A stretch of DNA of 64,000 nucleotides from Sclerodactyla briareus (lineage: Eukaryota; Echinodermata; Holothuroidea; Dendrochirotida; Sclerodactylidae), in assembly GCA_026419785.1 (NCBI GenBank), contig JAODTK010005553.1, positions 1 through 64,000 on the forward strand, written 5' to 3'. The notes beneath the pieces are model-generated. The model saw only the letters and a program-made list of their open reading frames with translations. It ran no database searches and had not been told where the DNA came from. The translations under genes were made by a program, and so were the position numbers. Below, in pieces: positions 10,361 to 22,461 of the stretch; position 1 is the stretch's first letter, and every line of letters starts with the position of its first letter.

Positions 10361-11694
10361 TACTCAAACCGAATATAAAACAGATGCAAAGTTATACTCT
10401 TGTAAACACCCATCCTGAAATTTACAAGCGCCTGAATGCTTTAGCGAAGAATACGGTATGGTTCTTGGGTGTTGCATCTTTCACATGTTGGAGTGGTAAA
10501 TCAGCCATGTGTGAAATATTCAAAGGAATGCCCATCTGCACATATCTTGGTCTCTTTGTAATAAATATCGCAAAGGAATGCATCTCACCATATCATTGGT
10601 CCCTTTGTAATGAAATTGTACATTTTATCGGGGGTGGTTTTTTTTTTGAGATACAGCACCATTGGTGCTCTTGTTAAGAGTGTGAAAACCTGTTCCGTTC
10701 CGATAGTTTGTCGTGTTTGACGAGAGAAAATGTAAGCATTTCGGTCGCCTTAACTGATGAAACGTGGGATAAGAATGTTCTGTACATGCAAAAGCAAAAC
10801 ACTATTCTGTGTTCGTTAACACCGTAGCAGCGTCTTTTATGGTTTGATATCAAGGGCTCAATGATTCTATTTCATCTCATCGACTGGCTAGAGTAGAGCC
10901 GATTCCGATCCGACCCGAATCGTGTTCGAATTCTGAACAATCACACTACGCATGAAGGTTGAGGCCTTACCCAGTGAAAATTAACATATAGAACATCTTA
11001 TGAATCGACAACCAGATATCCGATCTTGGGACAGTCCTTTTAGTAGTCTTACCATTTATACTCTGATGGGTAAGAGAATCCCCGGGCCGTTTTACCTTGA
11101 TGGAAGGCAACGCATACACAGTTGTTGATTCGAAAACGTACAGTTTGAGAATGTCACGCACTCAAACGGCGATGCTAATTATTTTGATTTTTTTTACCAT
11201 TTCTAACGTTTACAGTTCGGATCAGAATAACTGTCCGAGTAAGCTGGGATATATGTTCATCTCGCAACCCTAACCATGTGAAGCATGGATCGAACTGGCG
11301 GTAACTCCGCGCCCTCTCTTTTTTAGAGGTTAGAACGTCGTGTCATTACTATTCGTTCGGGACCATCATTTATGGTAGACCATGTTTAGGCGGATTAACC
11401 GCCGACGTGTATAGCACTGCAGAACAGGCCTTTGTGGACCTCGTTTGAGGAACACAATAAATTAGGTCCATTTCACCTCCATGATTTCAAATCCCTCTCT
11501 GTTGTTCAGGTCCGACTGTAGTTCACACATTTTCCCCAAGGTTTTGTTTAAATACGACCGAATTTGGCGAAATCGCATGATTTATGCAAATTTGCCTTCC
11601 TGTGACCTTGAAATGACCTTCATTGGTTTTGGACTGATAACAGTCCACATCCATCGAGCTTTGTTTAAATCCGACATTCAAATCAACAATCATT
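10361..11694. other. Non-coding stretch, nothing recognised
   Basis: A 97-codon frame (10384-10677) has no family features. It overlaps a small direct repeat built on CGCAAAGGAATGC and CCCTTTGTAATGAAA. From 11470 the sequence runs into repeat R2 and may already be part of the same element. Confidence 0.4.
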
Positions 11695-11988
11695 TATCCT
11701 GGGACAAACTTTTGTCCCCCCCCACAAGTTTCGTGTGAATCGGATAAACTCAGTTTTTACGTTGTAAAACCTGCAAAATAGAGGCAGCAGACATGCAGTG
11801 ATGCAAGTTTCGAACTCATCCGAAATTTCAGCCAGGACATGTGTACCAATGTTCAGATCAATCGGAGTAGCGTGAAAAGTCATTGCGCGACAGTTAGAGT
11901 TTACGCGGCAGCGAAGGACGGCGGCGCCGGCGGCGGCTACACCCCAAACCATAATATCCGCGGACACTTCCAGTGTCGCGGGGAATAT
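11695..11988 (+). repeat. Dispersed repeat R2, copy A
   Basis: Matches 53375-53676 in the same orientation. Shared words include TCGGATAAACTCAG, GCAAAATAGAGG, GCAGCAGACATG, a GCGGCGG patch, and CCATAATATC followed by GGACACTTCCAGTGTCG. The last word contains the palindrome GACACTtCCAGTGTC. Gaps between the copies are mostly short indels. The upstream part (11470-11694), with AAGGTTTTGTTTAAAT-like words, may belong to a longer unit. It is a retroposon or MITE of unknown class. Confidence 0.65.
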
Positions 11989-12541
11989 AATTACGGTACT
12001 CAGTTTAACCTCTTTCTCCAAAGACAGAAAGAGTTCGTGAACGCAGCTACGACAATGCAGTAGTGAAAAGTCCCTACTTGAAATCACATGACTGTTGTTA
12101 TTCGCTACCGTAAAAAATTAGTAATGCGGAATTCTATGTACGTAATAGAGAGCAAAAAGATAACAATACCACAATAGAGAGGCGAATTCGAACTTTCAGG
12201 TACCTGTCATTATATAGTGGTATATACCCCTCAATGTTAAAAGACAAATGCAATATGAAATTATATAAGAGAGGCTTAAATATATTGGCTGTAGGAAAAT
12301 GAATGCGTAAGTCCGAACCAATGTTAGATGATTTTCGCTTACGGAGTTACAGTCCTTTGAAGTTTGTGTATGTGTATTGCCGCAATATCGAAAAGCATTC
12401 CCATCATGCAATAATAAATGATGTTCATACTTATACAACCCTGCGAAACAAGCTTCGTTTTATATTGGACATTCACACAATATTTTTAAATTTCGAAAAA
12501 ACATATTTATGGGAGAGGATGGCGCTGTACCTTGAAACGGA
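11989..12541. other. Non-coding stretch, nothing recognised
   Basis: AT-rich sequence. A 118-codon plus frame (12303-12659) is open but has no recognisable features and overlaps the opposite-strand frame chain at 12542-13075. Confidence 0.4.
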
Positions 12542-13075
12542 TCACTGGGCCAACACAGTGGGGAGCAAAACGACCAGGAAGGGGTTGGCAGCCAAACGAA
12601 CGAATGTTATTGATCCAGCTTTCATTGTAGCAAAATACAAGATAACAGCAGTCGGATAATTATTGATTCCCTGAATCGATGCGATACCATGTGGTGAGGC
12701 ATTCCAATCACGGAGAGTCCCGTTGCTTGAGTATGCCCGTGATAGACGATGCTGTAGATGGGTGGTAGGTGTACCGGTGCTTGTTACTTTGGTGTTGGTG
12801 AGGGAAGACAAACGTAACTTTTGCTAAATGTGGATCATTCACAAAAATGAAACAAGGAATATTGACATAACTTCCCGGGTGTCCAAGTGTGACGTCTGCG
12901 TTATTGCACAATTGATTCTCAATTTCCCTGAATAATGGATCAAAGCAAAACTCCACATCGAATATCGTAGTGAATTGGGGTTAGACCTATAGATACAGTT
13001 TTCAATTCTCCCGATATAACCTTGTGATATCCAAAGAATGAAGTTTTGTCCTTTAAGATCAATGCGACCATTCAA
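12542..13075 (-). pseudogene. Broken minus-strand reading frame with a GHPGSY motif, family unknown
   Basis: Three overlapping frames of 78-89 codons follow each other on the minus strand (13075-12839, 12956-12708, 12811-12542). That is the pattern left by one coding region with indels. The middle frame contains a GHPGSY motif (about 12870-12887) followed by VNIPCFIFVNDP and VFPHQHQ. The third has LRDWNASPHGIASIQGIN. A frame at 39034-39330 on the same strand has GNPGSYG at the corresponding place, and the DNA shares CATAACTTCCCGGGT. The repeat status suggests a mobile-element protein. I cannot name the family. Confidence 0.4.
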
Positions 13076-15008
13076 TAGACCAGAGCATGCACTTATCAGG
13101 CTGCATGATGGAGGCTATTCAGAGAAATATTTGATATATAATCAACCTAAAAAAGTCTTATCTCAGGCGGAACGACTTGTAGAAACCTGTGATTCAAAGG
13201 TGCATTTTTTAGCTACACCTCGAATACGTAGTATAGCCGTTAGTTTCTGGTTTGTGAAATATTGTCAGTGAACAAGTTATATAAAAAACGGTATTGAATT
13301 TTGCCTTTTCAAAGAAACAGTTAGTTAATATACGTGAGGAGTAATGTTCTTATCAGTTTTAGTTTAGTGTGTTTACATACTGTATCAATGCAGTTTGGAA
13401 AAAAGGGTTATATGAATCACGGGTTCTTAGTAATATAGGGAATCAAAGCTCACCAATTCACACCAATGGAATAAAATATTCATAGGATGAAAAAGGGTTG
13501 TTATCACGGCAAAGTAGTTTTTGAAAAAAGGATTGTGTTACACTGACGCGCTTGATATACCGACACGTTATGCGTTCTACCAGAAAACCACATTGCCCGA
13601 GATGCAAATGGGGTTACACAGCATGAGGTTACATTGATTCGCGGAACTAACACTCGTATGGAATCATACACATAGTCCTAACTCATGGCGCATCGTACTG
13701 GACTTGAAATGGATCGGAATTTTTCCCATTCCACTTAGCTCCAATTAGACAGAAACACCACGATGTTGGTCAAGAGAGCCAAGGGAGCTTGTGCGTTAGA
13801 ATGAAAAACGCTACTTATTGAGGCATCAAAGCCTAACAGCATTGACCACATTAGGAATAGGGTTGTTAGCAATTGCAAGAATCGCCTTACTGATATAAAT
13901 ATAAAATATACAGACCCCCGAAATATATCTAAAGTGATTTTTTGCGTAGTAGTTCGCACACTTATTCACAGGTATAAATACCTAATATAACGCAAACACT
14001 CTTCTATTTTCGAAAAAAAACACTCCTAATTAATATCAAGGAGTAACTTTCTGACTCTTGAGCAACTAAGTTACCTGTGCACTCCGGGTCAGTATACCCA
14101 AGTGACATTTCAAGATTCATAATAAGTACCAAGGGTAAAGTAAAAAAAATTCTTCTCAAAATTCAGACTACCACATGATCCTGTAACATGCTTACGGTTC
14201 ATATTGGGTATTCAAGAGCGACCGGATATGTGGGACAGAAGGTTATCTACTTCCTTGACACTATAGAGGACTACAATTTAGTTCTTTGGAGGTCATGACC
14301 ACGTATGGATTACGGGTTGCATCTTGCCCTAGTCGTTCCAGTAGTAACGAATCTCAGAAGAAGAAGTAACCTTCGTCTCATACAACGTACCTTCAAAAAT
14401 AATCAAAGATGCATAGAACTCTACACCGAAATGTCGCATTGTGCCTTAGCACGCAGCACTTCGTCAATCACATAAGGTATGGAACACCACCCACTGGACG
14501 ACGGAAAGCATGCGGGTAGTTGTCCAGGGACTGAGCATATCATAGATAAAGATGCACGTTCTAGCCGAAGTTGGAAAATTTGGTCACACATAAGTATGGT
14601 TGCTATCTAAATCAGCGAAGATCTGTGCAATAATCAGTGAAAACAAAGGACATACTAGGAAACGCTTTCCATGTAAATCCTGCCTTTTTTCCACCCTCCC
14701 CTCTCGTAACAATACTTGGCATGTGTCAGTGGGATAATGAAGGTATAGTGGGGGGGTAGGTAAAACGAGTTTTGAGTGAAGTTGTCACCGCAGCGATATA
14801 CTGTAGTATGATACAATGATAGTGCTCCTATCCAGCACTAAAAGGCAATGCGCAGTCAGCTGTGAAAAACAAAGAACAAAAAAAACGGTCACATCCAAAA
14901 GGTGTTAACCATGCCAGCAATAGAAAAAACACTATATAGGCATATTGAGAGCATTGTATCTGATAAAAGGTTAAAGCCTTGGAAGACGTGAAAACTCAGA
15001 GCAAACCG
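13076..15008. other. Non-coding stretch, nothing recognised
   Basis: AT-rich, with no splice-supported exon or known repeat. Two short open frames (13038-13271 plus, 13735-13959 minus) have no identifiable features. Confidence 0.45.
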
Positions 15009-15180
15009 ATAATAATAATAAATAATAATAATAATAATAATAATAATATAATAATAATAATAATAATAATAACAACAAAAAGTGCACACAACCGCCTATT
15101 TATTATCTAATTAATAATAATAATGTAATAATAATGTAATAATATCGACGGAATAATATATCATATATTATATTATTATA
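15009..15180. repeat. (AAT)n microsatellite region
   Basis: Near-pure AAT/ATA trinucleotides at 15009-15072, with a second, broken AT-rich block at 15108-15180. The Y/I-rich minus-strand frame over it is low-complexity translation. Confidence 0.9.
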
Positions 15181-16075
15181 TTAATAAAGCGATCAACAGG
15201 TGTTACACCTATTGATTGGCCCAGTACTACTTTCCGCCTGGGGGGTGGAGACAGTGATATGACAGTGAAACTCCACCCGACTGAGCCACCTTGTCTTTTT
15301 TCGAACACACACACAAAAAGCATTCGTCCGACAACTTGCGTTAGCTGAACCGGAGCGTTGGAACCGCTGTCCACTAATACCAATTATATACAAATGAAGC
15401 AAGTACATATATAAGTCAAATACATTAGGTATTCGTTCACAAACAATCTGTAACCACCATTTCTATGGTGCGCGGCTTGGAAGAACTGTCTCATGTTGAT
15501 CACCTCATAGTCAGTCGCAGTAATGCGATAGGTGGTGTACCAACAACAACTTCAGATATAATGACACGCATTGCATTCACTGAATTGATAAACATTGAAA
15601 CCATAAGTGTTGAACATGCATGTAATATTGCCTACGACAGTTAGCTAATAACTAATTTGCCCCTCCCCTATGCCTTCATTGGCTGCCCAACTCGTTCATC
15701 GCTTTGGACGTCTAAACGTATTTAATTTAATAGAAAACGCCTAAAACCCAATAGCCTTTTTCTATTACAAACATGTTTGCGCGATTTGTGTCTTTATAAA
15801 AACTATACATTGCTATATGAATGCAATAAACAACAACATAATAATGATAATCATAAAATAATTAAAGATCAGTGCTTGCCCTCTTCCAAATGCTCAAATC
15901 GATCTACAAATATATCCACTGATTCATCATTGACTTTACAAAACCCGCAAGCACGCAATTCGACTTTGTCACTCCCGACGCCCATTCCAGTACGTAACGA
16001 TATCGTGTCCCCGGGGTCCTTTCTAATACGGACCGCCACGGACAACTCTCGCTACATTAAAAGTCACCTCATAAG
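15181..16075. other. Non-coding stretch, nothing recognised
   Basis: Contains an ACGACAACTTGCG-type unique sequence and the start of a 155-codon plus frame (15777-16244). That frame ends inside the tRNA-like element on the other strand and is not believed to be a gene. Confidence 0.4.
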
Positions 16076-16245
16076 TCCCCACCAAAGTCCCAAACAGTGG
16101 GTGGGCGGGGCGTTCAGTGAGCATGCCTTGTCTAACAGCAAGGCAGAAAATCCTTCGGATCAGGGGGATTCGAATTTGCAATCCAGTGTTTTGCAGTCCG
16201 GAGCTCCATACCGACGGGCTAACCCAACCTCCTCATCCTTTTAAA
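16076..16245 (-). mobile_element. tRNA-derived SINE (or tRNA pseudogene)
   Basis: On the minus strand, GGTTAGCCCGTCGGTATGG (an A-box-like D-arm) is followed by an anticodon-arm-like CTCCGGACTGCAAAACACTGG. A TTCGAATCCC B box follows (near 16166-16176), inside a GGATT/AATCC T-arm stem. Box order and spacing (about 40 bp) fit RNA polymerase III internal promoters. The acceptor stem does not pair well, so this is not a working tRNA. The sequence down to about 16076 may be the SINE body. Confidence 0.5.
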
Positions 16246-18005
16246 TGCTGATCAATCCAATCGAGATCGAGGTGAAAAAAAAAAAACATCGACATCGCGT
16301 AAATTCGATTTTCTAGGCAAGGCACGTAATGCTAGCTGTTTTAGCCCAGCTTCCGGTGATGGCGCTGTTTCATTAATGAGAAAAGGGGAAAAAAGAAAAT
16401 ATGTGGGGGGAGAATACGGGCGATCGTTGTAATTGTCAATTCATACCTGTTTATTGTAGACCTTTCATGAGTGGTATTAGCAGGAGCTTTCAGTGGAGCT
16501 TACAAGAAAAACTCCCGGCTCTAGTTCCGTAATTCCGCTTGTTTGACTCCTCTATCGCAGGTCTACTTTGTGAACCTTGTGTAATGTATGTATGTATGTA
16601 TGTATGTTGTAGTAGTAGATGTATGTATGTAGGTATGTATGTATGGATTCGAGGCGTACTTGCACACCAGTTGGTTTTTAAAGAGGTTGTTCGTCAATTA
16701 AGAATAAATCTTGTAAACAATATACTGGACCCGCAAATTAGATAAATTGAACCAATGGTATAGTTCACGCATTTTTTTCCGGCCAGATAAAAATTTAGTA
16801 ATAATAAGGTATGAAAGTACGCTTCAAATTTACCTAGAGGCCCCATTACGGATTTTGTCGTGACGTCATGCAAAATTCGCCGTCGTTTTTTTCGCTGGAC
16901 GCTAGCAGACTACAATCCATCTTTAATGAAGTGAATTGTACTGAAGTGAAGAATTACGGGAAGCATATTGTACACGGCGGGCGGCTCATTAATTGTCCAA
17001 TCATTCCCATTTATTGAGCCTGTTGACAGCAAGAGATTTCGGGAGATTAGGGAAGACTCCCGAAACATCATGTTTTTCTGTTGTTTTGTTATTTTTATCG
17101 CCTCTCCGTGAGAGACATTTTCATTCAAGAGGTACATGCACATAGTTGGTTTGAATAGATGTGCTTGAATAAAGAGGCAGTGGGGAAAAACGACAACTAC
17201 TTTCACAAAGAAAGAGGTTGATAGTGAGTGAATGCAGTGCAATATACCATGTGCTCGGATGAAGGAAATGCCTTGGGCATCCGGAGAATCTTGGAACCGT
17301 TTATCTAGTCTTCATGATTCAAATGTATATGTTAGAACGGTGAGTATGTAAAAATGTTATGTAAAACGGTTGCCTACTCAATCTTAATCTGCAAAGATCC
17401 TTCACGTGCGGGGACCGGGCCCTCGCCAAAATGCTTCGCAGTCATCCAGTTAGTGAAGATTGATTCAGGCCATGCGTGATCTGCTCGGATGCTGCAAGCC
17501 CTTAGAATATGAATAGTATACTAGGACAACCCAACTCAAAGAGACGTACAAGTCTCGATGGAGCGTTAGCTTGATCAGAACCAACCCACCCACGGGGATC
17601 AAAAACGCAGGAAAAATGTATACTTTTTCTACTTCGGATTGTTCCTCGGTAAATAATCAGTACCCTGTAGACGTTATGTGACACTTGTCCGGCCCGTAAT
17701 ATAAACAATAATAACGGCCTATTGGAAAGGTGTCCAATATCTCTCCCAATGAATAGCAGGCCTTGAAACATACGGAATGCCAGTATATGGTTTGTCTAAT
17801 CGTCTGGTCTGTCATGCATTCAGTCTATCCATAAGTTTTAACGACCGTCAGAAAAAAGCGATAGAGATGAAACCAGATAGTACACGAGTATATACTGATA
17901 GAAATCTATGGCGTGCATGGAATCGCAATGCAAGCTTTCTCAGCACCCGCATAACGTTACTTCGCGCTGGATGAACACAGGGTGGCTTCAGAAATCTGCC
18001 ACAAT
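16246..18005. other. Upstream region of the K2P gene with a (TATG)n microsatellite
   Basis: A TATG/GTAT microsatellite spans 16584-16646. Several 65-110-codon frames lack family features. I see no convincing core promoter. A TATA-like word at 17890-17897 is too weak to call. Confidence 0.4.
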
Positions 18006-18359
18006 ATGTCGACCAGGTCTCGAATACTCAGCTGTGTGATTTCTGTAGTTATTTTGATATTTTATCTATATTTTGGTGCATACCTATTCTTGTTACTGGA
18101 GGAGGAACACCAAGGAGAACATCAGAGCGAGGAGGTGTTGAAACTCACTGAAATACTCATCAAAGTGAATGAGATAGAAACCTTACTACAGAAGTCTTCG
18201 TTGAGCCAATACAACCAGTCGCTGTCTGAAAATATCAATAATAAGACAGACGTCATCGGAATTTAACGATCGCGACTCTGGCAATAGAAACCCAGTCTTC
18301 CTTCCCGTGGACATTAGCTACATCTCTACATTTCTGCTACACTGCGATTACTACCATCG
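18006..18359 (+). CDS. Two-pore-domain K+ channel (K2P), exon 1
   Basis: This encodes the N-terminus of a plasma-membrane leak potassium channel. From the ATG at 18006 a short basic start (MSTRSRIL) leads into TM1 (SCVISVVILIFYLYFGAYLF). The characteristic acidic stretch LLLEEEH follows, then a hydrophilic cap region with possible N-glycosylation sites (NQS, NKT). Pore helix 1 is FPWTLATSLHFCYTAITTIG, with the canonical TTIG filter start. The exon ends after the first base of the next glycine codon, at a strong GTAAGT donor (18360). The frame is lost once, near 18258-18266 (TAA at 18264), by what looks like one missing base. Downstream residues are perfectly family-like. The TTIG|YG split by an intron is a known feature of TASK-type K2P genes. 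Confidence 0.82.
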
Positions 18360-21300
18360 GTAAGTTGCAGCTAATTTTTCTCAATGATTTGCACGCTGCA
18401 TATAAGCTACATATTATGTTGCGTTGTGATCATGGGAGCAAAAGCTATTATATTAACTGGAGAGAGACATCACAGCGGTATTGTTGCCCTGTCCAAATTT
18501 CTGTCAAGAACACAAACTCGAAGTGAGGAGGCGCCATAGTGTGTGTAACATGGTGAGTTTGAAAATTCAGTTGTTTACTCTCTTATCAGCGAATTTATTC
18601 GACCATAGCCCCCCGAAAATACCGTCGTCGCTCCATAGTAAAGACGGTATGTCATAGTGCAAGATTCTGCTACAGCTTCAGTGAGTGATACCCTGTTTCA
18701 GAAAACGAGTGAAAATCAGACGACTGTTACGGAAGCACAGAAACAACATGAATAATTCGGGAATATTGATCGATTGCGTCTGGCAGAAACACCATCTAGG
18801 CGTAAGTTATGACATCACGGAGTGAACTAGAGCTTAATAATATGAAGCTCGAGTTAAAGGAGGCTGTCAAACTGAACATATTCTACTCTTACGACGAAAT
18901 GCGAATCATGTCGCCTGAATGCCATGTCACTAGAACACCACTGTCAAGTAAGGGCGCTGTTAAGCATAGCAACGAGACTCCTCACTGACTTTTGTTTTGT
19001 ATAGGAGCTTCAGTACAACATGTCCGGGGCTTGCGTTTTGTGATCATCCATTGAATCACCCGCTCCTTCACCTGTCAAACGACTGAAAAGAAGGTTTACG
19101 AGTATGGAAGTGGGCGATCACTTTTATTCAAAGTAAAAGAACGTAAAAATGTAAATCAAATAAAAAAATAATTGGAAAGATTGTAAAAATCAGAAGTAAA
19201 AGCATGTGTAAATAAAACATTGTAATACTGTGGGAATGTCTCTTGCGGGTTCGGACAGCCTTGGTGATACACAGAATGGTTCAGGGGAGTACCCAGAGCA
19301 TGAAACATGCAGCAGGAGCCTCCAGCCGAGCTGTTGTACGTTGCACTATACCGACATCGCTTAAATAGACCTATTCAAATTTCAGATTTTTTTTTTTCAA
19401 AGATATCATACCGCCACGTCCCTCTCTCCGAGACCCCAAATTCTCGATGTTAATTTATTTATTCATTTATTTGAGGAGTGTATCGTTCGATACAAAAGGG
19501 ACGCTCGGCATTTCTAACCCATTCTTAGCGACCGGCATCAGAACCACTACAAACTGCTTTTTTCTTTCAGAAAAACTAGGAAATTTGTGCCAAACACTAG
19601 AAGCGATCTCATGAAAGGTCCACAGGCTAAGCCGACCGTTGAAATGATATCTGTAACAAAAAAACGTATTTTCATTTTACGCCTCATCGAGTTGCAAATC
19701 AGGTATTCAAATCGTTAGTAAGATTGTACTAGACCGTATATACAATAATTACGTGATCGATTCTTTTATTCGGACTCCGCAGTCAGTTTAACATTAGGGC
19801 AAGAATTATAGTGCATACAGTAATTAATAATAAAAGATGAAACTCTGTCCATGTATTCACTACGAGAAATTTAACGGTTATTCGATATGTCTTCAACCTA
19901 GTCTCGATAAGCGGGAGTTGCAATTTAGGCTTAGGTCAGGCTTGCCCAAGTAATTTGAACTTCTTCAGACAGGCAACTCTTAAAATCGAGAGATCGTACT
20001 TCATTGGGGGGAAAAACTTGCCCGAGCCACAGATCAACAGTTTCTTCAGAATTAAAGAACATCAATTCTGGAGTGGTACTCGGGTAGTTTCATGTATTTC
20101 CAGTCCGCTATACGCGGCATGAACTGCATAATGTGGGTCACTGCAACACACCAGGATACACGGCGACTTGGCTATACCAATAACGTATCACGGAATACAT
20201 CAACACTAATTACGAGCCGCGAAACAAGATTCCAGAATTAATAATGCCCTCAATATGTCACTGTAATGAGAATCATTTAAAACCATCCTAAAACCTCTCA
20301 TCCCTCAATTTCGAAGCGACAGTAGTGTAGTGTAGTCGCACTGTATTTGTGTTCGAATCGTTTTACTAACGGGGTAGCCGTTTCAGTTTATCGAACACAC
20401 TAGGAAGCTTACCTAATTTCTTGCAACCATTGTTATCACTTTTTGTTTTACTAGTTGGGGGTAACTACAATTAATTGTGGCGTGCTGATCGATCTGCATA
20501 CTCATTACAAACGCAACACCCGAACAGTTGTTACCTGCTTCGATTACAACAAAGCAAGAGAAATTAGCTCAGTCGTATAATTATTTTATTTGAAGGTATA
20601 ACGACTCAAGAGTTGTAGGTTACAAGCCCAAATTTTGTGTGAATGCGCTGTAGGAACAACTACATTGTATTTTTCCTATGATAATGTTTTTACCAAACGA
20701 TTCGTGCCGTCCTAATACCACGATGAAAACACGTAATTACAAGACATAAAACATAAAGAATATAACGAATAAAGTTATTTCCGGTACGGTTCACCTATCT
20801 TCTCGAACTGCCCCAAGGGCAATGTACTTGAATTCGGGCCATCTCGAGGGGAATTTCAGGATAAAAAACAGCCATACTCAAGTTGTATAGCCGTCATTAG
20901 CAAACCCATCTCGGCGCGACCAGCAGACCAGTGGATTTTAATATTGGTAGCAGTACAGCAGGTCGTACATCAATGTAACATGGACGATTCCTTCATTACA
21001 TTCAGTCCTGTAATCTCCTTAGTATCGCCAAAACTGAATTAGTTCTCGGAGAATGCTTCGAGAAGATTGTACGAATTGTAGATTGTAAAACACGTCACGG
21101 CTGATCAGTCTCTACCGAAGCTTGACGGACGCTTGATAACTCATGCACAAAGTGAAATATGTAGTGATACTAATGATAAATATCATATGTAGCATGATAC
21201 ATATAATACTGTTATTGTATCGCAAATATATCGATTTGATGCCAAAGATCATAGTGTATATGCATAGAAACGCAAGCGTCAAACATACTGATCTCACCTA

Positions 21301-22461
21301 CTCCGTGAGAATTAGAATTCCATCCTGTAGAAGCGACGATGAAAGCGGTGGGAGCGGAGGGGATGTCTCTTACCTAGATTCTCCTTCCCTGAATCCTAGA
21401 CTGTGATAGAGGAATAATGTATATAGTTCGGATTAGTAAGAAAAAAAAAACATGCGGAAATAGTGCGGTATGTGGCCTTATACCTTACGCGTGACACTCG
21501 CACGGCGCATTGACAGCTTTGGATATCCATCCCCTCCAATTAATATTCTCCGGCCACTGTTTAAAACAGTCGAACAGTAGGATTCAACTTCGTGTTCTGC
21601 GCATTGTTACTCAACTGATACCCCGCATTTCTATGGGAACATTCTTCTTTCCAAAATATATATGTAACTGTATAAGAAGACAGAATTATCTTAGAAAAAT
21701 TACACACCAGAGCCGTCAACGTCCAAATAGGAAACCTTTTGTCAACACAACAGTGTAAATAACACGTCCAATATTTAAAAGCTGTACGGACGAGCAAGTA
21801 AATTCCTTTCAGTATTCTTGAAACTGCCGGTTGCTCATACTCTATTTCGGTTGTTAATTCCTCATTGATATTTTTCATGGAGGGGGGGGGGACGGCAATG
21901 AGTATTGTTTTGTAATTGATGTCATGCCGTTTGCGTCCAAATATATTCAAAGTTCAAACATTGGAACCATAACGACACGTTTTTCGTGTAACGAGGCAGG
22001 TGATTGCTTTTTGAAGCCAATACGGTATGTTTAATTGTAGTCACTGTTGTATGCGAGCTGTACGTGATACTCTTTCACAAATTACTTCGGTTTTATAGGA
22101 CTCGGAACTTTGTGTCACTGTGGTTTGTTTCCGTTAGTCTATATGCTTCCTACCCCTGGTTGTAACGTGCAATTCTTCATTCAGGCTCGTGGTTAAGCTT
22201 CAGGAGCCAGACTGTCTCACACACATCTAGCAATGACACTGCGGAACGAAAAACATTTATTTTTGAATGTTTTTAAGTTGTCATTTACGTCAGATGTCGT
22301 GGTGGATTCGAAAACATCCTACTTACCTTCCCCTCCTTGAAAATTAACCAAAGGCTAATCAAAGTTCACCATGATGAAATCAAAATTTATCTTCTTTCTG
22401 TCAATGTAGAACCGAGATACACACTAAAAACAATTGTCTGAATTTTGCACATTGATTCCTC

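Noticed and set aside
15777-16244. 155-codon plus ORF
   Set aside because: Its end overlaps a tRNA-like A/B-box pair on the opposite strand and its composition is low-information; no domain.
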